Assembly: GCF_012939995.1 (NCBI RefSeq)
Contig: NZ_SPMZ01000019.1
Coordinates: forward strand, 1 to 64,000
Source of the DNA: Candidatus Competibacter phosphatis
GTDB taxonomy: Bacteria; Pseudomonadota; Gammaproteobacteria; Competibacterales; Competibacteraceae
DNA: 64,000 nt
Direction: 5' to 3'
Shown here: positions 9,727-18,090 of the stretch, piece after piece
How positions within the stretch are numbered: position 1 is the stretch's first letter
Layout: each line of letters starts with the position of its first letter
Notes under the pieces: generated by a model
Database searches by the model: none
What the model saw: only the letters and a program-made list of their open reading frames with translations
Told to the model about the DNA's origin: nothing
Made by a program: the position numbers and the translations under genes

Positions 9727-11469
9727 CTAGTGAACAGGCACGAGATGGGTACTCAACAGGACAAGGACGATGATAAACAGGATAAACGACATGCCTTTCC
9801 AGAACAGCAGCGGATTACGTTCCAGAAGTGGCGCCCGGTTCTGGTGCAGGAAGCGCTCGTTGGGATGGCGCAGGTCGTAAATGAATTCGGACAGTTCTTC
9901 GTAGCGTTTGCTGGGGTTCACCTGAACCGCCTTGCGCAGGGCGCCGTCGATCCAGACCGGAATGGCGCGTTTTTCGTCGAGTACCGGGCGATAGACCAAA
10001 CGGCGCTGCGCGGCCCGCGTGCTGGCCTTGGCGACCTGGGTGCCGTAGGGCGTGCGCCCCGACAGCATTTGATAGGTGATCACGCCCAGCGCAAAAATAT
10101 CCGACTGGTTGTTTCCAGTCTCCCCGAGAAAATACTCCGGCGCCGTGTACTGCACGGTGCCCAGCAGCTCCCAGTGCTCCGGGGTGGGCGCGAGTTCGGC
10201 GATGCCCGCCACATGCACGGAGCCGAAGTCGATCAGCTTCACCGTGCCATTGCGATCGATCATGACGTTATTCGGTCGCAGGTCCTGATGCAGCATCTCC
10301 TGGCGGTGCAGGGCCTGTAATCCTCGGGCGATCTGCTCGACGATGTCGCGTACGGTTTCAAGGTCGGGCAGCGGATTGTCGGTCATCCACTGGGTCAGCG
10401 TCTGACCTTCGACGTATTCGGTAACCGTGTAGAGATAATGGCGCTTTCGGGTTAGTGCCACGGCCTTCAGGATATGGACGTTGTCGAGACGCCGGGCCAC
10501 CCATTCCTCGGTCAGGAAGCGTTCCAGATACAGCGGATTGCCACGCAGCTCCACGGAGGGGGCCTTGAGCGCCACCCGCTGCCCGGATTCGCGGTCCAAG
10601 GCCAGATAAACGTGACTGCGGTGGCTGTTGTGCAGCTCGCGCAGGATCTCGTAACCCTCGAATGCCATCCGTGGCCGCAGTGGCGGTGGCAGTGGCAGGG
10701 TCGTGGCCTGTTCGTGCAGCTCGGCGACCACCGGTTCCGGCAGCGCGTCGATGCGCACCACCTGGATCGACAGGTTGTCCCCGCTCCCCTGGCGCAGCGC
10801 TTCCTCCACGATCCGATGGCAGGCTTGATCCAGATCGTCATGCCGTCCGTGAATCGTATCGGCGATGAAATGTTCCGGTGCGAACTCGTAGACGCCGTCC
10901 GTCATCAGCACGAAAGTGTCGCCCACCTCCAGCGGATAGGATTGGTAGTCGATTTCCAGATGTTCGCCCATACCCAGGGCTCGGCTGAGGTAGCTCTTCT
11001 CGGAGGATGCCCACAGGCGGTGGTCTTCGGTGAGCTGCTCAAGGCGGTCGCCGGCGAGGTAATGGATGCGGGTATCGCCGACATGGAAGATGTGCACTGT
11101 GGCGGATTTGACGACGATCGCGCTGAACGTGCAGACATAGCCTCGGTCCAGTACGTAGCGGTTGGGACCGTTGCGGGTCTGCGCGTATAGCCAGGAATTG
11201 GTGGCATTCAGCACCCGTTGTGCCGCGGTTTTCACCGACCAGGATTCCGGGGTGGCGTAATAATCTTCCAGAAACCCGCACACGGCGGTTTCGCTGGCGA
11301 TATGGCTGACATCGCTGCTGCTGATCCCGTCGGCGAGAGCCGCCACGGCGCCCTTTGAGCCGAGCAGCGGTTCGCTCGGGATCTGGATACCGGAAAAATC
11401 CTGATTGACGGCTTTGCGCCCCTTGACCGAGCGTTGGCCGAATGCGATGCGGAGTGTTGTCATCATCAT
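9727..11469 (-). CDS. Bifunctional PP2C-type phosphatase / Ser-Thr protein kinase, membrane-anchored
   Basis: A single 580-residue chain carries opposing activities. Residues about 7-240 are a PP2C phosphatase with ALADGISSS, FHVGDTRIHYL, LMTDGVYEF and GSGDNLSIQV, so its metal-binding aspartates are present. Residues about 272-520 are a Hanks-type kinase with Lys302 in VALKAPS, catalytic loop HQDLRPNN (394-401) and DFG at 414-416. The catalytic loop has Arg where Lys is usual, a variant common in this subfamily. The C-terminus (about 556-578) is a membrane helix, so the enzyme faces the cytoplasm. A homologous fusion sits beside nitrate/nitrite assimilation genes in Pseudomonas, which fits its place between a nitrite-type channel and cyanase. 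Three ATG codons in a row (11469-11461) make the exact start uncertain. Confidence 0.94.
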   Translation of the reverse strand: MMMTTLRIAFGQRSVKGRKAVNQDFSGIQIPSEPLLGSKGAVAALADGISSSDVSHIASETAVCGFLEDYYATPESWSVKTAAQRVLNATNSWLYAQTRNGPNRYVLDRGYVCTFSAIVVKSATVHIFHVGDTRIHYLAGDRLEQLTEDHRLWASSEKSYLSRALGMGEHLEIDYQSYPLEVGDTFVLMTDGVYEFAPEHFIADTIHGRHDDLDQACHRIVEEALRQGSGDNLSIQVVRIDALPEPVVAELHEQATTLPLPPPLRPRMAFEGYEILRELHNSHRSHVYLALDRESGQRVALKAPSVELRGNPLYLERFLTEEWVARRLDNVHILKAVALTRKRHYLYTVTEYVEGQTLTQWMTDNPLPDLETVRDIVEQIARGLQALHRQEMLHQDLRPNNVMIDRNGTVKLIDFGSVHVAGIAELAPTPEHWELLGTVQYTAPEYFLGETGNNQSDIFALGVITYQMLSGRTPYGTQVAKASTRAAQRRLVYRPVLDEKRAIPVWIDGALRKAVQVNPSKRYEELSEFIYDLRHPNERFLHQNRAPLLERNPLLFWKGMSFILFIIVLVLLSTHLVPVH

Positions 11470-11533
11470 GATCGAGGAAGGCCCGGCCCCAGCGAGGACC
11501 GGGTCGCTTCAGCTCGCGGGTGGCCGGAAAGGG

Positions 11534-12415
11534 TCAGACACGGGCGGCGAGAGTGTGCTCCGCGCTGCTCTCGGTTCTGCCATCGGACATCTGGGCTTTG
11601 TGGCTCTTGAGGATGCGCTCCGGGCTGGTGCGCACATGGGTGAAGTAGAGCGGCAGCCCGACCAGCACGAAGCCGCCCACCAGATTACCCAACACGGTTG
11701 GCAGCTCGTTCCAAACCATGTAATCGACGAAGGTGAAACCGCCGCCCATGATCATCGAGAACGGGAACAGGAACATGTTCACGATGGAATGCTCGAAGCC
11801 CATGAAGAAGAACAGCATGATCGGCATCCACATGGCCATCATCTTGCCGCTCGCGGAGGTGGAGATCATCGCGCCGACCACACCCATGGAAACCATCCAG
11901 TTGCACAACATGCCGCGTATGAAGATGGTGATCCAGCCTTCCAATCCGTGGGACTTGTAGCCCAGGGTACGCGCCTCGCCGATATGGCCGACCTTGGTCG
12001 CAATTTCGCCGCCGTCGACGGTGTAACCGTAGGTCAGGATGTAGGACATCATGAAGGCGACGGTCAGGGCGCCCGCGAAGTTGCCAATGAAAACCAGCCC
12101 CCAGTTACGCAGCACCTGCCCGAGGGTCACGCCCGGACGGCCGTCGATCAGGGCCAGTGGCACCAGGGTGAAAACACCCGTCAACAGATCGAATTTCATC
12201 AGGTAGAGCATGATGAATCCGACCGGGAACAGAACCGCTCCCAGTAGGGGCGATCCGGTGGTGGTCGCTACCGTGACGGCGAATACTGCGGCCAGCGCCA
12301 GAAGGGCACCGGCCATAAAGGCGCGGATCAGGGTGTCCTTGGTCGACATGTAGACCTTGGATTCACCCTGGTCGACCATTTTGGTGACAAATTCGCTGGG
12401 GTCAAGATAGGACAT
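11534..12415 (-). CDS. Formate/nitrite transporter family protein (FNT channel)
   Basis: This inner-membrane pentameric channel moves small monovalent anions such as nitrite or formate. The 293-residue protein has six hydrophobic segments and the family marks LEGWITIFIRGMLCNWMV and GFEHSIVNMF, the latter carrying the conserved central histidine. ATG 12415 is chosen because AGAGGAAA lies just upstream; an upstream in-frame ATG at 12466 has no such signal. It is the first gene of the operon with the kinase/phosphatase and cyanase. Its transcription appears controlled by the sigma-54 promoter and attenuator at 12521-12789, which makes nitrite a more likely substrate than formate. Confidence 0.95.
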   Translation of the reverse strand: MSYLDPSEFVTKMVDQGESKVYMSTKDTLIRAFMAGALLALAAVFAVTVATTTGSPLLGAVLFPVGFIMLYLMKFDLLTGVFTLVPLALIDGRPGVTLGQVLRNWGLVFIGNFAGALTVAFMMSYILTYGYTVDGGEIATKVGHIGEARTLGYKSHGLEGWITIFIRGMLCNWMVSMGVVGAMISTSASGKMMAMWMPIMLFFFMGFEHSIVNMFLFPFSMIMGGGFTFVDYMVWNELPTVLGNLVGGFVLVGLPLYFTHVRTSPERILKSHKAQMSDGRTESSAEHTLAARV

Positions 12416-12520
12416 GGTAGTTTCCTCTTTAGTTGGAGTGAAAGGTGGTCGAAATCCTGCCAACATCGTGTCCGGCGGGATCTTGATCAGGATTGCGAGT
12501 TGCTGTTATCGATGACCTTG

Positions 12521-12572
12521 AAAAAAAAAAGCCCCAAGTGCCGCAACCGGATGGGTTGCAAACACTTGGGGC
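12521..12572 (-). terminator. Intrinsic terminator in the leader of the FNT operon
   Basis: Read on the minus strand, a 10-bp stem (GCCCCAAGTG with CACTTGGGGC) also contains the inner complementary pair GCAACC/GGTTGC. A run of ten T follows directly at 12530-12521. This is a strong factor-independent terminator located more than 100 bases before the FNT start codon and after the predicted promoter. It is therefore placed to stop transcription before the operon unless antitermination occurs. The five G at 12584-12580 could pair instead with the CCCC of the first arm, giving a possible alternative fold. Confidence 0.9.
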
Positions 12573-12683
12573 TTCGTTACCCCCGAGCGGTTTTTGGGCC
12601 GCTCAAATTGGGTTCAAGACGATTCCTTGATGCGACTTACATAGGAGTCACAGCGCCATTACCACGACTCCAATTTGAAGTAG
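12573..12683 (-). promoter_or_regulatory. Structured attenuator leader with ANTAR-type hexaloop hairpin
   Basis: The predicted leader RNA on the minus strand folds densely. A hairpin at 12671-12644 has an 11-bp stem (several G-U pairs) closed by the six-base loop AAUGGC at 12660-12655. Its A at loop position 1 and G at position 4 are the bases required in ANTAR-recognised loops. The outer arms CAAATTGG (12677-12670) and CCAATTTG (12611-12604) can pair and enclose it. They also enclose a smaller hairpin, CAAGG/UCUUG (12629-12615), whose loop is five bases and does not match the hexaloop rule. A further stem GAGCGG/CCGCTC spans 12604-12585. Recognition by the NIT-ANTAR protein encoded at 7866-9164 is an inference. 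Confidence 0.7.
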
Positions 12684-12693
12684 TTGAAGATTA

Positions 12694-12709
12694 AGCACAA
12701 GGTGTGCCA
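12694..12709 (-). promoter_or_regulatory. Sigma-54 promoter for the FNT-kinase-cyanase operon
   Basis: The minus strand reads TGGCACACCTTGTGCT. The -24 element TGGCAC is perfect, and the -12 GC lies at exactly the required distance (TGC matched, with G in place of the first T of TTGC). Transcription would begin near 12683, just before the structured leader. Nothing comparable to a sigma-70 promoter is nearer. A sigma-54 promoter followed by an antitermination leader is the arrangement known for the Klebsiella nasF operon. Confidence 0.75.
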
Positions 12710-12774
12710 TATATTCATATTATTGATTTATAAAATAATATGAATAATTTTTACTTGGAAATGCAGACTTTCGT

Positions 12775-12789
12775 GCCCATAAATGGTGC
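12775..12789. promoter_or_regulatory. NtrC-like enhancer site
   Basis: The sequence GCCCATAAATGGTGC matches the GCAC-N7-GTGC pattern of NtrC sites with one mismatch. Its centre is about 100 bases upstream of the predicted sigma-54 start, a usual enhancer distance. Only one site is clear, whereas NtrC promoters often have two, so confidence is moderate. Confidence 0.5.
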
Positions 12790-13097
12790 TTGCTGCATCA
12801 ATGCCGCGCGCGCGCCAAGCAGTTCAATAAAAAAATGCGAGACCAGGTCCCAACCATAAAGCCGCATGACAGGCTTGCCACCGATCAGTTTGAGTTAAGC
12901 TTTCGCGCCAAGTGAACTGAGGGTACGAGGCGACATCCGACCTCACTGGAAAAAAAACCACGCCCAAGCGGATCCCGACCACTGGACCTTTAAGAAACTT
13001 GCTTGCGGCGCCCTATCTTGATTCATGCGCGGTAGCGCTTGCTTCAGCGATGGTTCCAAACCGAGCAACCGCTACCACCCTTTCATTCATAAAAAAG
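12790..13097. other. Intergenic region between divergent transcription units
   Basis: This stretch between the NtrC-like site and the promoter of the DUF2062 gene has no convincing open frame on either strand. It contains short A-rich runs (for example near 12828 and 12951). I see no repeat, RNA gene or attachment site in it. Confidence 0.5.
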
Positions 13098-13126
13098 GGT
13101 TTGCGTCGCGACCGTTAGCGTATAAT
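13098..13126 (+). promoter_or_regulatory. Candidate sigma-70 promoter of the DUF2062 gene
   Basis: A perfect TATAAT lies at 13121-13126, about 83 bases before the ATG at 13209. The -35 region is poor (GGTTTG-like near 13098), so the call rests mainly on the -10 box and the position. Confidence 0.4.
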
Positions 13127-13208
13127 CATCCGCCGGCCAGATTTGTTGCGGCGCCCGAAAGTCGTGCTCTTCGTCAACGTGTGCGCCTTGGTTGAATGTT
13201 CCTCGCCC

Positions 13209-13730
13209 ATGAAATCGTTTTTGCAGCGTTACCTGCCCGATCCGCAGCACTTGCGCGCGCACAAGAATCTCCGTTTTCTTGGGGAGCTGTTGCACGATCC
13301 CCGTTTGTGGCATTTCAGTCGCCGCCCCACCGTGCGCGGGCTGGCGGCCGGCATGTTTTTCGCTTTCGTTCCCTTTCCCTGGCAGATGCTGCTGGCCGCC
13401 ACCGCTGCTGCTTGGCTGCGCTTCAACCTGCCGGTGGCGGTGGCGATGGTCTGGATCACCAATCCGCTGACCATGCCGCCCATCTTTTACCTCACCTATC
13501 GGCTTGGCGCTTGGCTGCTGGGTAGCCCGCCGCAGAGTTGGACATTCGAGCTTTCGCTGCACTGGCTGTTGCAACAGGCCGGCACCATTGGTCCACCTCT
13601 GCTGGTTGGTTCGCTGGTCGTGGGCATGGTGGCGGGAGTGTTTACCTTCTGCGCCGCCCATCTGTTCTGGCGCTGGTATATCGTCAACAAATTTCGGCGG
13701 CGGCGGCGGGTTGCGACCTGCTCCGGCTGA
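13209..13730 (+). CDS. DUF2062 family membrane protein
   Basis: This small inner-membrane protein of about 173 residues belongs to the DUF2062 family, whose function is not established. The family marks are present: an N-terminal basic stretch (YLPDPQHLRAHKNLRFLGELLHDPRLW, read in pieces), then SRRPTVRGLAAGMFFAFVPF and WITNPLTMPPIFYLTYRLG. Two to three hydrophobic helices follow and the tail is strongly basic (KFRRRRR). ATG 13209 is chosen because the conserved part begins there; the upstream in-frame codon at 13143 adds unrelated sequence. Confidence 0.9.
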   Translation: MKSFLQRYLPDPQHLRAHKNLRFLGELLHDPRLWHFSRRPTVRGLAAGMFFAFVPFPWQMLLAATAAAWLRFNLPVAVAMVWITNPLTMPPIFYLTYRLGAWLLGSPPQSWTFELSLHWLLQQAGTIGPPLLVGSLVVGMVAGVFTFCAAHLFWRWYIVNKFRRRRRVATCSG

Positions 13731-13826
13731 GACGCTTTGGCTAGGCTGAAATCCTTGCCGTTGTTATTGCGTCCACGGTAGTCCGTCTTCGATCAGCGCC
13801 TCCCCAATCAAGGTACCGTTTCGCGT

Positions 13827-15833
13827 ATGTCATCTCTCATTACCTCATTCGAACAATTGGCGCTTTCCCCGCCGCTGCTGCAAAGACTGCAAGAACTCGG
13901 CTACGAAGCCCCCTCGCCGATTCAGGCGGCCACCATTCCTCACCTGCTGGACGGCCACGACCTGTTGGGCCAGGCGCAGACCGGCACCGGCAAGACCGCC
14001 GCCTTTGCCCTGCCGATCCTGCAAAAACTGGATCTGGCCGAGCGGCGACCGCAGGCGTTGGTGCTGGCGCCCACCCGCGAGCTGGCCATTCAGGTCGCCG
14101 AAGCGTTCCAGGGCTATGCCCATCATCTGCCCGGTTTTCATGTGCTGCCCATCTACGGTGGTCAGAGCATGAGCAACCAGCTCCGCCAGCTCAAACGCGG
14201 GGCGCATGTGGTGGTCGGCACGCCGGGTCGCATCATGGATCACCTGCGCCGAGAGAGTCTGGTGCTCGAAGGCTTGCGTACCCTGGTATTGGACGAGGCC
14301 GATGAAATGCTGCGGATGGGCTTCATCGAGGATGTGGACTGGATTCTCGAACACACGCCGCCGCAGCGGCAGATCGCCCTGTTCTCGGCCACCATGCCCG
14401 AGCCGATCCGCCGGGTGGCGCACCGCCATCTGCGCGATCCTCGGGAAGTGAAGATTCAGACCAACACCGCCACCGTCACCTCGGTCCGGCAGCGCTACTG
14501 GCAGGTCAGCGGTCTGCATAAACTCGACGCTCTGACCCGCATCCTGGAAGTGGAGGATGTCGACGCGGTGCTGGTGTTCGTGCGCACCAAGGTCACCGCC
14601 ACCGAACTGGCGGAGCGGTTGGAAGCGCGCGGTCACGCCTGCGCCGCCCTACAGGGTGACATGAGCCAGGTGCTGCGCGAGCGCACCATCGAACAGCTCA
14701 GGAACAACGGCCTCGATATCGTCGTCGCCACCGACGTGGCGGCGCGCGGGCTCGACGTGCCGCGCATCAGTCACGTCATCAATTACGACATCCCCTACGA
14801 CACCGAAGCCTATATCCATCGCATCGGCCGCACCGGTCGCGCCGGCCGTTCGGGCAATGCCATTCTGTTCGTCGCGCCGCGCGAGATGCGGATGCTGCGG
14901 GCCATCGAAAAGGCGACCCGTCAGCCCATCGAATCGATGCCGCTGCCGACCCGGAAAGTGATCGCGGCCCATCGCCTGGCGCAGTTCAAGCAGCAAGTCC
15001 TGGACGTGCTTGCCGCGGAAGATCTGGACTTTTTCCACGGCGTGGTCGCCCAACTGGAAAAGGAACAAGAGATCGGCCCGAACGACATCGCCGCGGCATT
15101 GACCTATCTGGCCCAGCGCGACCGTCCGCTGCGGGTCGAGGAAGCCGCCGATCCAGCGGAGGCCGCCAACGCCCGCGTCCGGTCGGAAGCGGAAGGGTCG
15201 GCGAGATCCGACAAATCGCGCAAACGCTCAAGAGAATCCGCCGATGCCGATCTGGTGCGCTACCGGCTCGAAGTCGGCCACCAGCAAGGCGCGACCCCGC
15301 AGAATATCGTCGGCGCCATCGCCAACGAGGCGGGGATCGAAAGCCGCTATATCGGCCGTATCCAGATTCACGACGACTACAGCACCGTGGACCTGCCCGA
15401 CGGCATGCCCGCCGAGATCTTCCAGCATCTGAGGAAAGTCCGGGTGCGGCAGTGCATGTTGAACATCAGTCGCCTCGACGCATCCGAACCGGAACGGAGA
15501 CGGCCGGTTTCCAGGCTATCGGATTCTCAGGAAAAACCGTTTAGGGGAGGCCAAGGCAAACCGGTCGAGCGCAAGATCAGGAAAAAAAAATTCCGATCAC
15601 CACCAGAATTCGTGAAACGGCTTCGAATCCACAGGAGGATGCGGTCATGTTCATGGTTTACGGGTTTCCCAATTCCCGCTCCAGTCGGGTGGTCTGGGCG
15701 TTGGAGGAAGTCGGCGCGGAGTACGAATGCGTCCATGTCGATCTCAGGGCCGGTGCCGGCTGGCGGCCCGAGTATCTGGCGCTCAACGTCGGCGGCAAGG
15801 TGCCCACCCTGGTCGAAGGCGAATTCGTGCTGA
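13827..15833 (+). CDS. deaD: DEAD-box RNA helicase (DeaD/CsdA-like), C-terminus extended by probable frameshift
   Basis: This ATP-dependent RNA helicase probably acts in ribosome assembly and cold adaptation. The Q-motif region (SFEQLALSPPLLQRLQELGY), AQTGTGKT, DEAD, SAT and HRIGRTGRAG are intact. A C-terminal RNA-binding region (LEVGHQQGATPQNIVGAIAN, then IGRIQIHDDYSTVDLP) is of the DbpA/CsdA type. As assembled, the frame runs on through 187 bases of the GST gene and gives junk sequence after KKKFRS. In the run of nine A at 15582-15590, removing one A produces a stop at 15613-15615 and a 595-residue protein. That leaves a normal 31-base gap before the GST start, so the true end is probably 15615. 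Confidence 0.92.
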   Translation: MSSLITSFEQLALSPPLLQRLQELGYEAPSPIQAATIPHLLDGHDLLGQAQTGTGKTAAFALPILQKLDLAERRPQALVLAPTRELAIQVAEAFQGYAHHLPGFHVLPIYGGQSMSNQLRQLKRGAHVVVGTPGRIMDHLRRESLVLEGLRTLVLDEADEMLRMGFIEDVDWILEHTPPQRQIALFSATMPEPIRRVAHRHLRDPREVKIQTNTATVTSVRQRYWQVSGLHKLDALTRILEVEDVDAVLVFVRTKVTATELAERLEARGHACAALQGDMSQVLRERTIEQLRNNGLDIVVATDVAARGLDVPRISHVINYDIPYDTEAYIHRIGRTGRAGRSGNAILFVAPREMRMLRAIEKATRQPIESMPLPTRKVIAAHRLAQFKQQVLDVLAAEDLDFFHGVVAQLEKEQEIGPNDIAAALTYLAQRDRPLRVEEAADPAEAANARVRSEAEGSARSDKSRKRSRESADADLVRYRLEVGHQQGATPQNIVGAIANEAGIESRYIGRIQIHDDYSTVDLPDGMPAEIFQHLRKVRVRQCMLNISRLDASEPERRRPVSRLSDSQEKPFRGGQGKPVERKIRKKKFRSPPEFVKRLRIHRRMRSCSWFTGFPIPAPVGWSGRWRKSARSTNASMSISGPVPAGGPSIWRSTSAARCPPWSKANSC

Positions 15834-16288
15834 CCGAGTCGGGTGCGATCTGTACCTACATCGGCGATCGGTTTCCGGCCACGGGGCTAACGCCGCCGGT
15901 CGGTGGCCAGGAACGTGCCCGTTACGACCAGTGGTGCTACTTTGCCTTGAGCGAGCTGGAGCAGCCGCTTTGGACCATCGGCAAGCACACTTTCGCCTTG
16001 CCCGAACGGCGGCGGGCGCCGGCGGTGCTGGAGACCGCGCGCTGGGAATTTGCGGTGGCGGCCAAGATTCTGGCGGAAGGGCTCGGTCGGCGCGAGTTCA
16101 TCGCGGGCGATCGTTTCACCGCCGCCGACATTCTGGTCGCGCACACGCTGGCCTGGGCACAGGCTTTCGAACTGCCATTGGGGCACGATAATTTGGAGTC
16201 CTACACCACGCGCCTGCTGGCGCGTCCGGCTTGGCGCCGGGCCCAGGAACGGGAGCAGGCCGAGGCCAAGGTCGAATCACGCGCCTGA
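15647..16288 (+). CDS. Glutathione S-transferase family protein
   Basis: This cytosolic GST has about 213 residues. The thioredoxin-like N-terminal domain shows MVYGFPNSRSSRVVWALEE, the cis-proline motif VGGKVPTL and the glutathione-binding ESGAICTYI. The C-terminal helical domain has the folding motif GDRFTAADILVAHTLAWAQ. The start at ATG 15647 follows an ACAGGAGGA motif at 15631-15639; an ATG at 15653 is also possible. The substrate is unknown. It lies in a tail-to-tail arrangement with the K+ channel gene, 30 bases away. Confidence 0.92.
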   Translation: MFMVYGFPNSRSSRVVWALEEVGAEYECVHVDLRAGAGWRPEYLALNVGGKVPTLVEGEFVLTESGAICTYIGDRFPATGLTPPVGGQERARYDQWCYFALSELEQPLWTIGKHTFALPERRRAPAVLETARWEFAVAAKILAEGLGRREFIAGDRFTAADILVAHTLAWAQAFELPLGHDNLESYTTRLLARPAWRRAQEREQAEAKVESRA

Positions 16289-16318
16289 GGGCGGCGCGAA
16301 CCGCGAACCGCGACCCGA

Positions 16319-18090
16319 TCAGGCGATGGTGCGGTCCGCTTTCGTTTTGTCGGCGGAGCGTGCCGCCGCGCCGCCGTGACTCCTGGCCAGTCGTTCCCAA
16401 ACCCAACCGCCGGGAACCTCCCGGCCCCGCAGCACATAATCGAGCGTGTTCTCGTTATTCAGGGTGAGTTCGAGCGCGCGCCGCGCCGCGCCTTGGCCGA
16501 CGAACAGCAACTGGTCGCCCGATCGAACCACGGTTCGGCGATGCGGCAGCATCACGGTCGAACCGCCATCGTCCCGCGCCAGATACAGAACCCGGCATGC
16601 CAGTTCCTCGGCGCGATCGTGCGGGTCGCGCAGCAAATCGCCCAGCGCGGTTTCGCGAGGAGCCTGCGTCAGCCAGTTCAGCAGTGCCGGGGATTGGTTG
16701 GTGTCCACGCACACGCTCCACACGGTGGGTGCTTGCCAGCCAAAGCGCTCGGTCAATTGATCCAGCAGGGTGCTGGCCCAGGACTCGCCGCGCTGTTTGA
16801 TCTGCCACAGGAAGGGAGCCAGCAGGGGGGTAGTGAGGATCGCCAGACATTCCCGGGCGACGATCTGGCTCGGCACAACGGTGAAATCGGACTCGAACGC
16901 ATCGAACAGCGCCTGATTGGCTTGCAGGTTTTGCCGCAGCACCACGAACAGTTCGGGGTTCAGCTCCCGCGCCGTGACCACGATCGACAGATTGCTCATG
17001 TCGTCGCAGGTGCAGGCGGCGATGCCCACGGCGTTCCGAACGCCGGCTTCCAACAGGGCGGGTACCCCGGTGCCGTCGCCGCGCACCCAGTGCCGTTGCG
17101 CGTCGTCCGGGGGGTGGGTCGTGGTCGATGATGGTTACCAGCACGCCTTCCTGCTCCAGGGCCGAGACCATGGCTTTTCCGAAACGGCCGTAACCGCATA
17201 GCAGCCAGTGGCCGCGCGGGGGGGTCGCGATGCGGTACGACCAGCGTGCCGGGCACGCCGGTCAACCATTCCAGCAGGTGATAGGCCGCCGGCGCGTTCA
17301 GGGCCAGCGCCAGGTAGCGGCCGAACTTGTCGAAGGGGTTGATGATGTGGCGGGTGCCGAAGGATGCCATGTTGGTGGCGGTTTCGGCGGTTTCGGCCCG
17401 GCACAGCGCGGGCAGGGCGGGCGCCAGCAGGCGGGCGCAGATGGCGATGGCCAGATTGGCGTCGTCGTCGTTGGTCAGGGCGATGACGCCCAGGCAGCAG
17501 CGGTGGGTCAGTCCCGCCAGTTTCAGGATTTCCGGTTGCCGGGCGTCGGCCACCAGCGCCGGAATATCGGCGGAGTAGCCGTGCAAATCGAGTTGGCTGA
17601 CCCTGGCCTCTTCGATTTCGACCACCACCGCCCGTATCCCCAGATGGTCGAGCGCGCGGCAAAGCAGTTGCCCGGTTTCGCCGTAGCCGCAGACCAGATA
17701 GAACGGTTCCCGTAAATGCCGCACCACCCGGTTGAAGCGCTGCACGCGCACGGCGTTCTGAAAATTCTGATCTTGCAGCAGCGCCAGCAGGGCGCCGATC
17801 GAATACGCCCAGCCAATCACCGACAGGTAGATGCAGAGAATGATCCACAGCCGCTGCGATTCCGAAAAGGCGTTGGGGATTTCTCCAAAGCCGATGGTGG
17901 TCGCGGTATAACTGATGAAATAGAAGGCGTGAAAGAAACTCATCCGGGTCGGCTGGCCTTCGGCATCGATGCCGGGGATCAGCGTCAGGCCCAGCACCGA
18001 GATCGCGTAGATCAGGATGAGCGTGATCAGCGGCGCCCGCATCCGCCGCAACGCCAGGAAAAATGTGCTTTCTTGGACGTCCGGGTTCAT
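16319..18090 (-). CDS. Potassium channel with TrkA-N (RCK) domains, two frameshifts as assembled
   Basis: This is an inner-membrane ion channel gated through cytosolic RCK domains. The N-terminus has two membrane helices around a pore loop with the selectivity signature TATTIGFGEIP. The first RCK domain starts LVCGYGETGQLLCRALDHLG. The reading frame then breaks twice, at a run of seven G (17218-17224) and a run of six G (17109-17114), plus-strand coordinates. Removing one base at each restores GHWLLCGYGRFGKAMVSALE, a second RCK nucleotide-binding motif, and then VRGDGTGVPALLEAGVRN. The protein ends with a TrkA-C-like part. ATG 18090 overlaps the stop of the DUF6394 gene as ATGA, so the two are translationally coupled. 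Confidence 0.88.
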
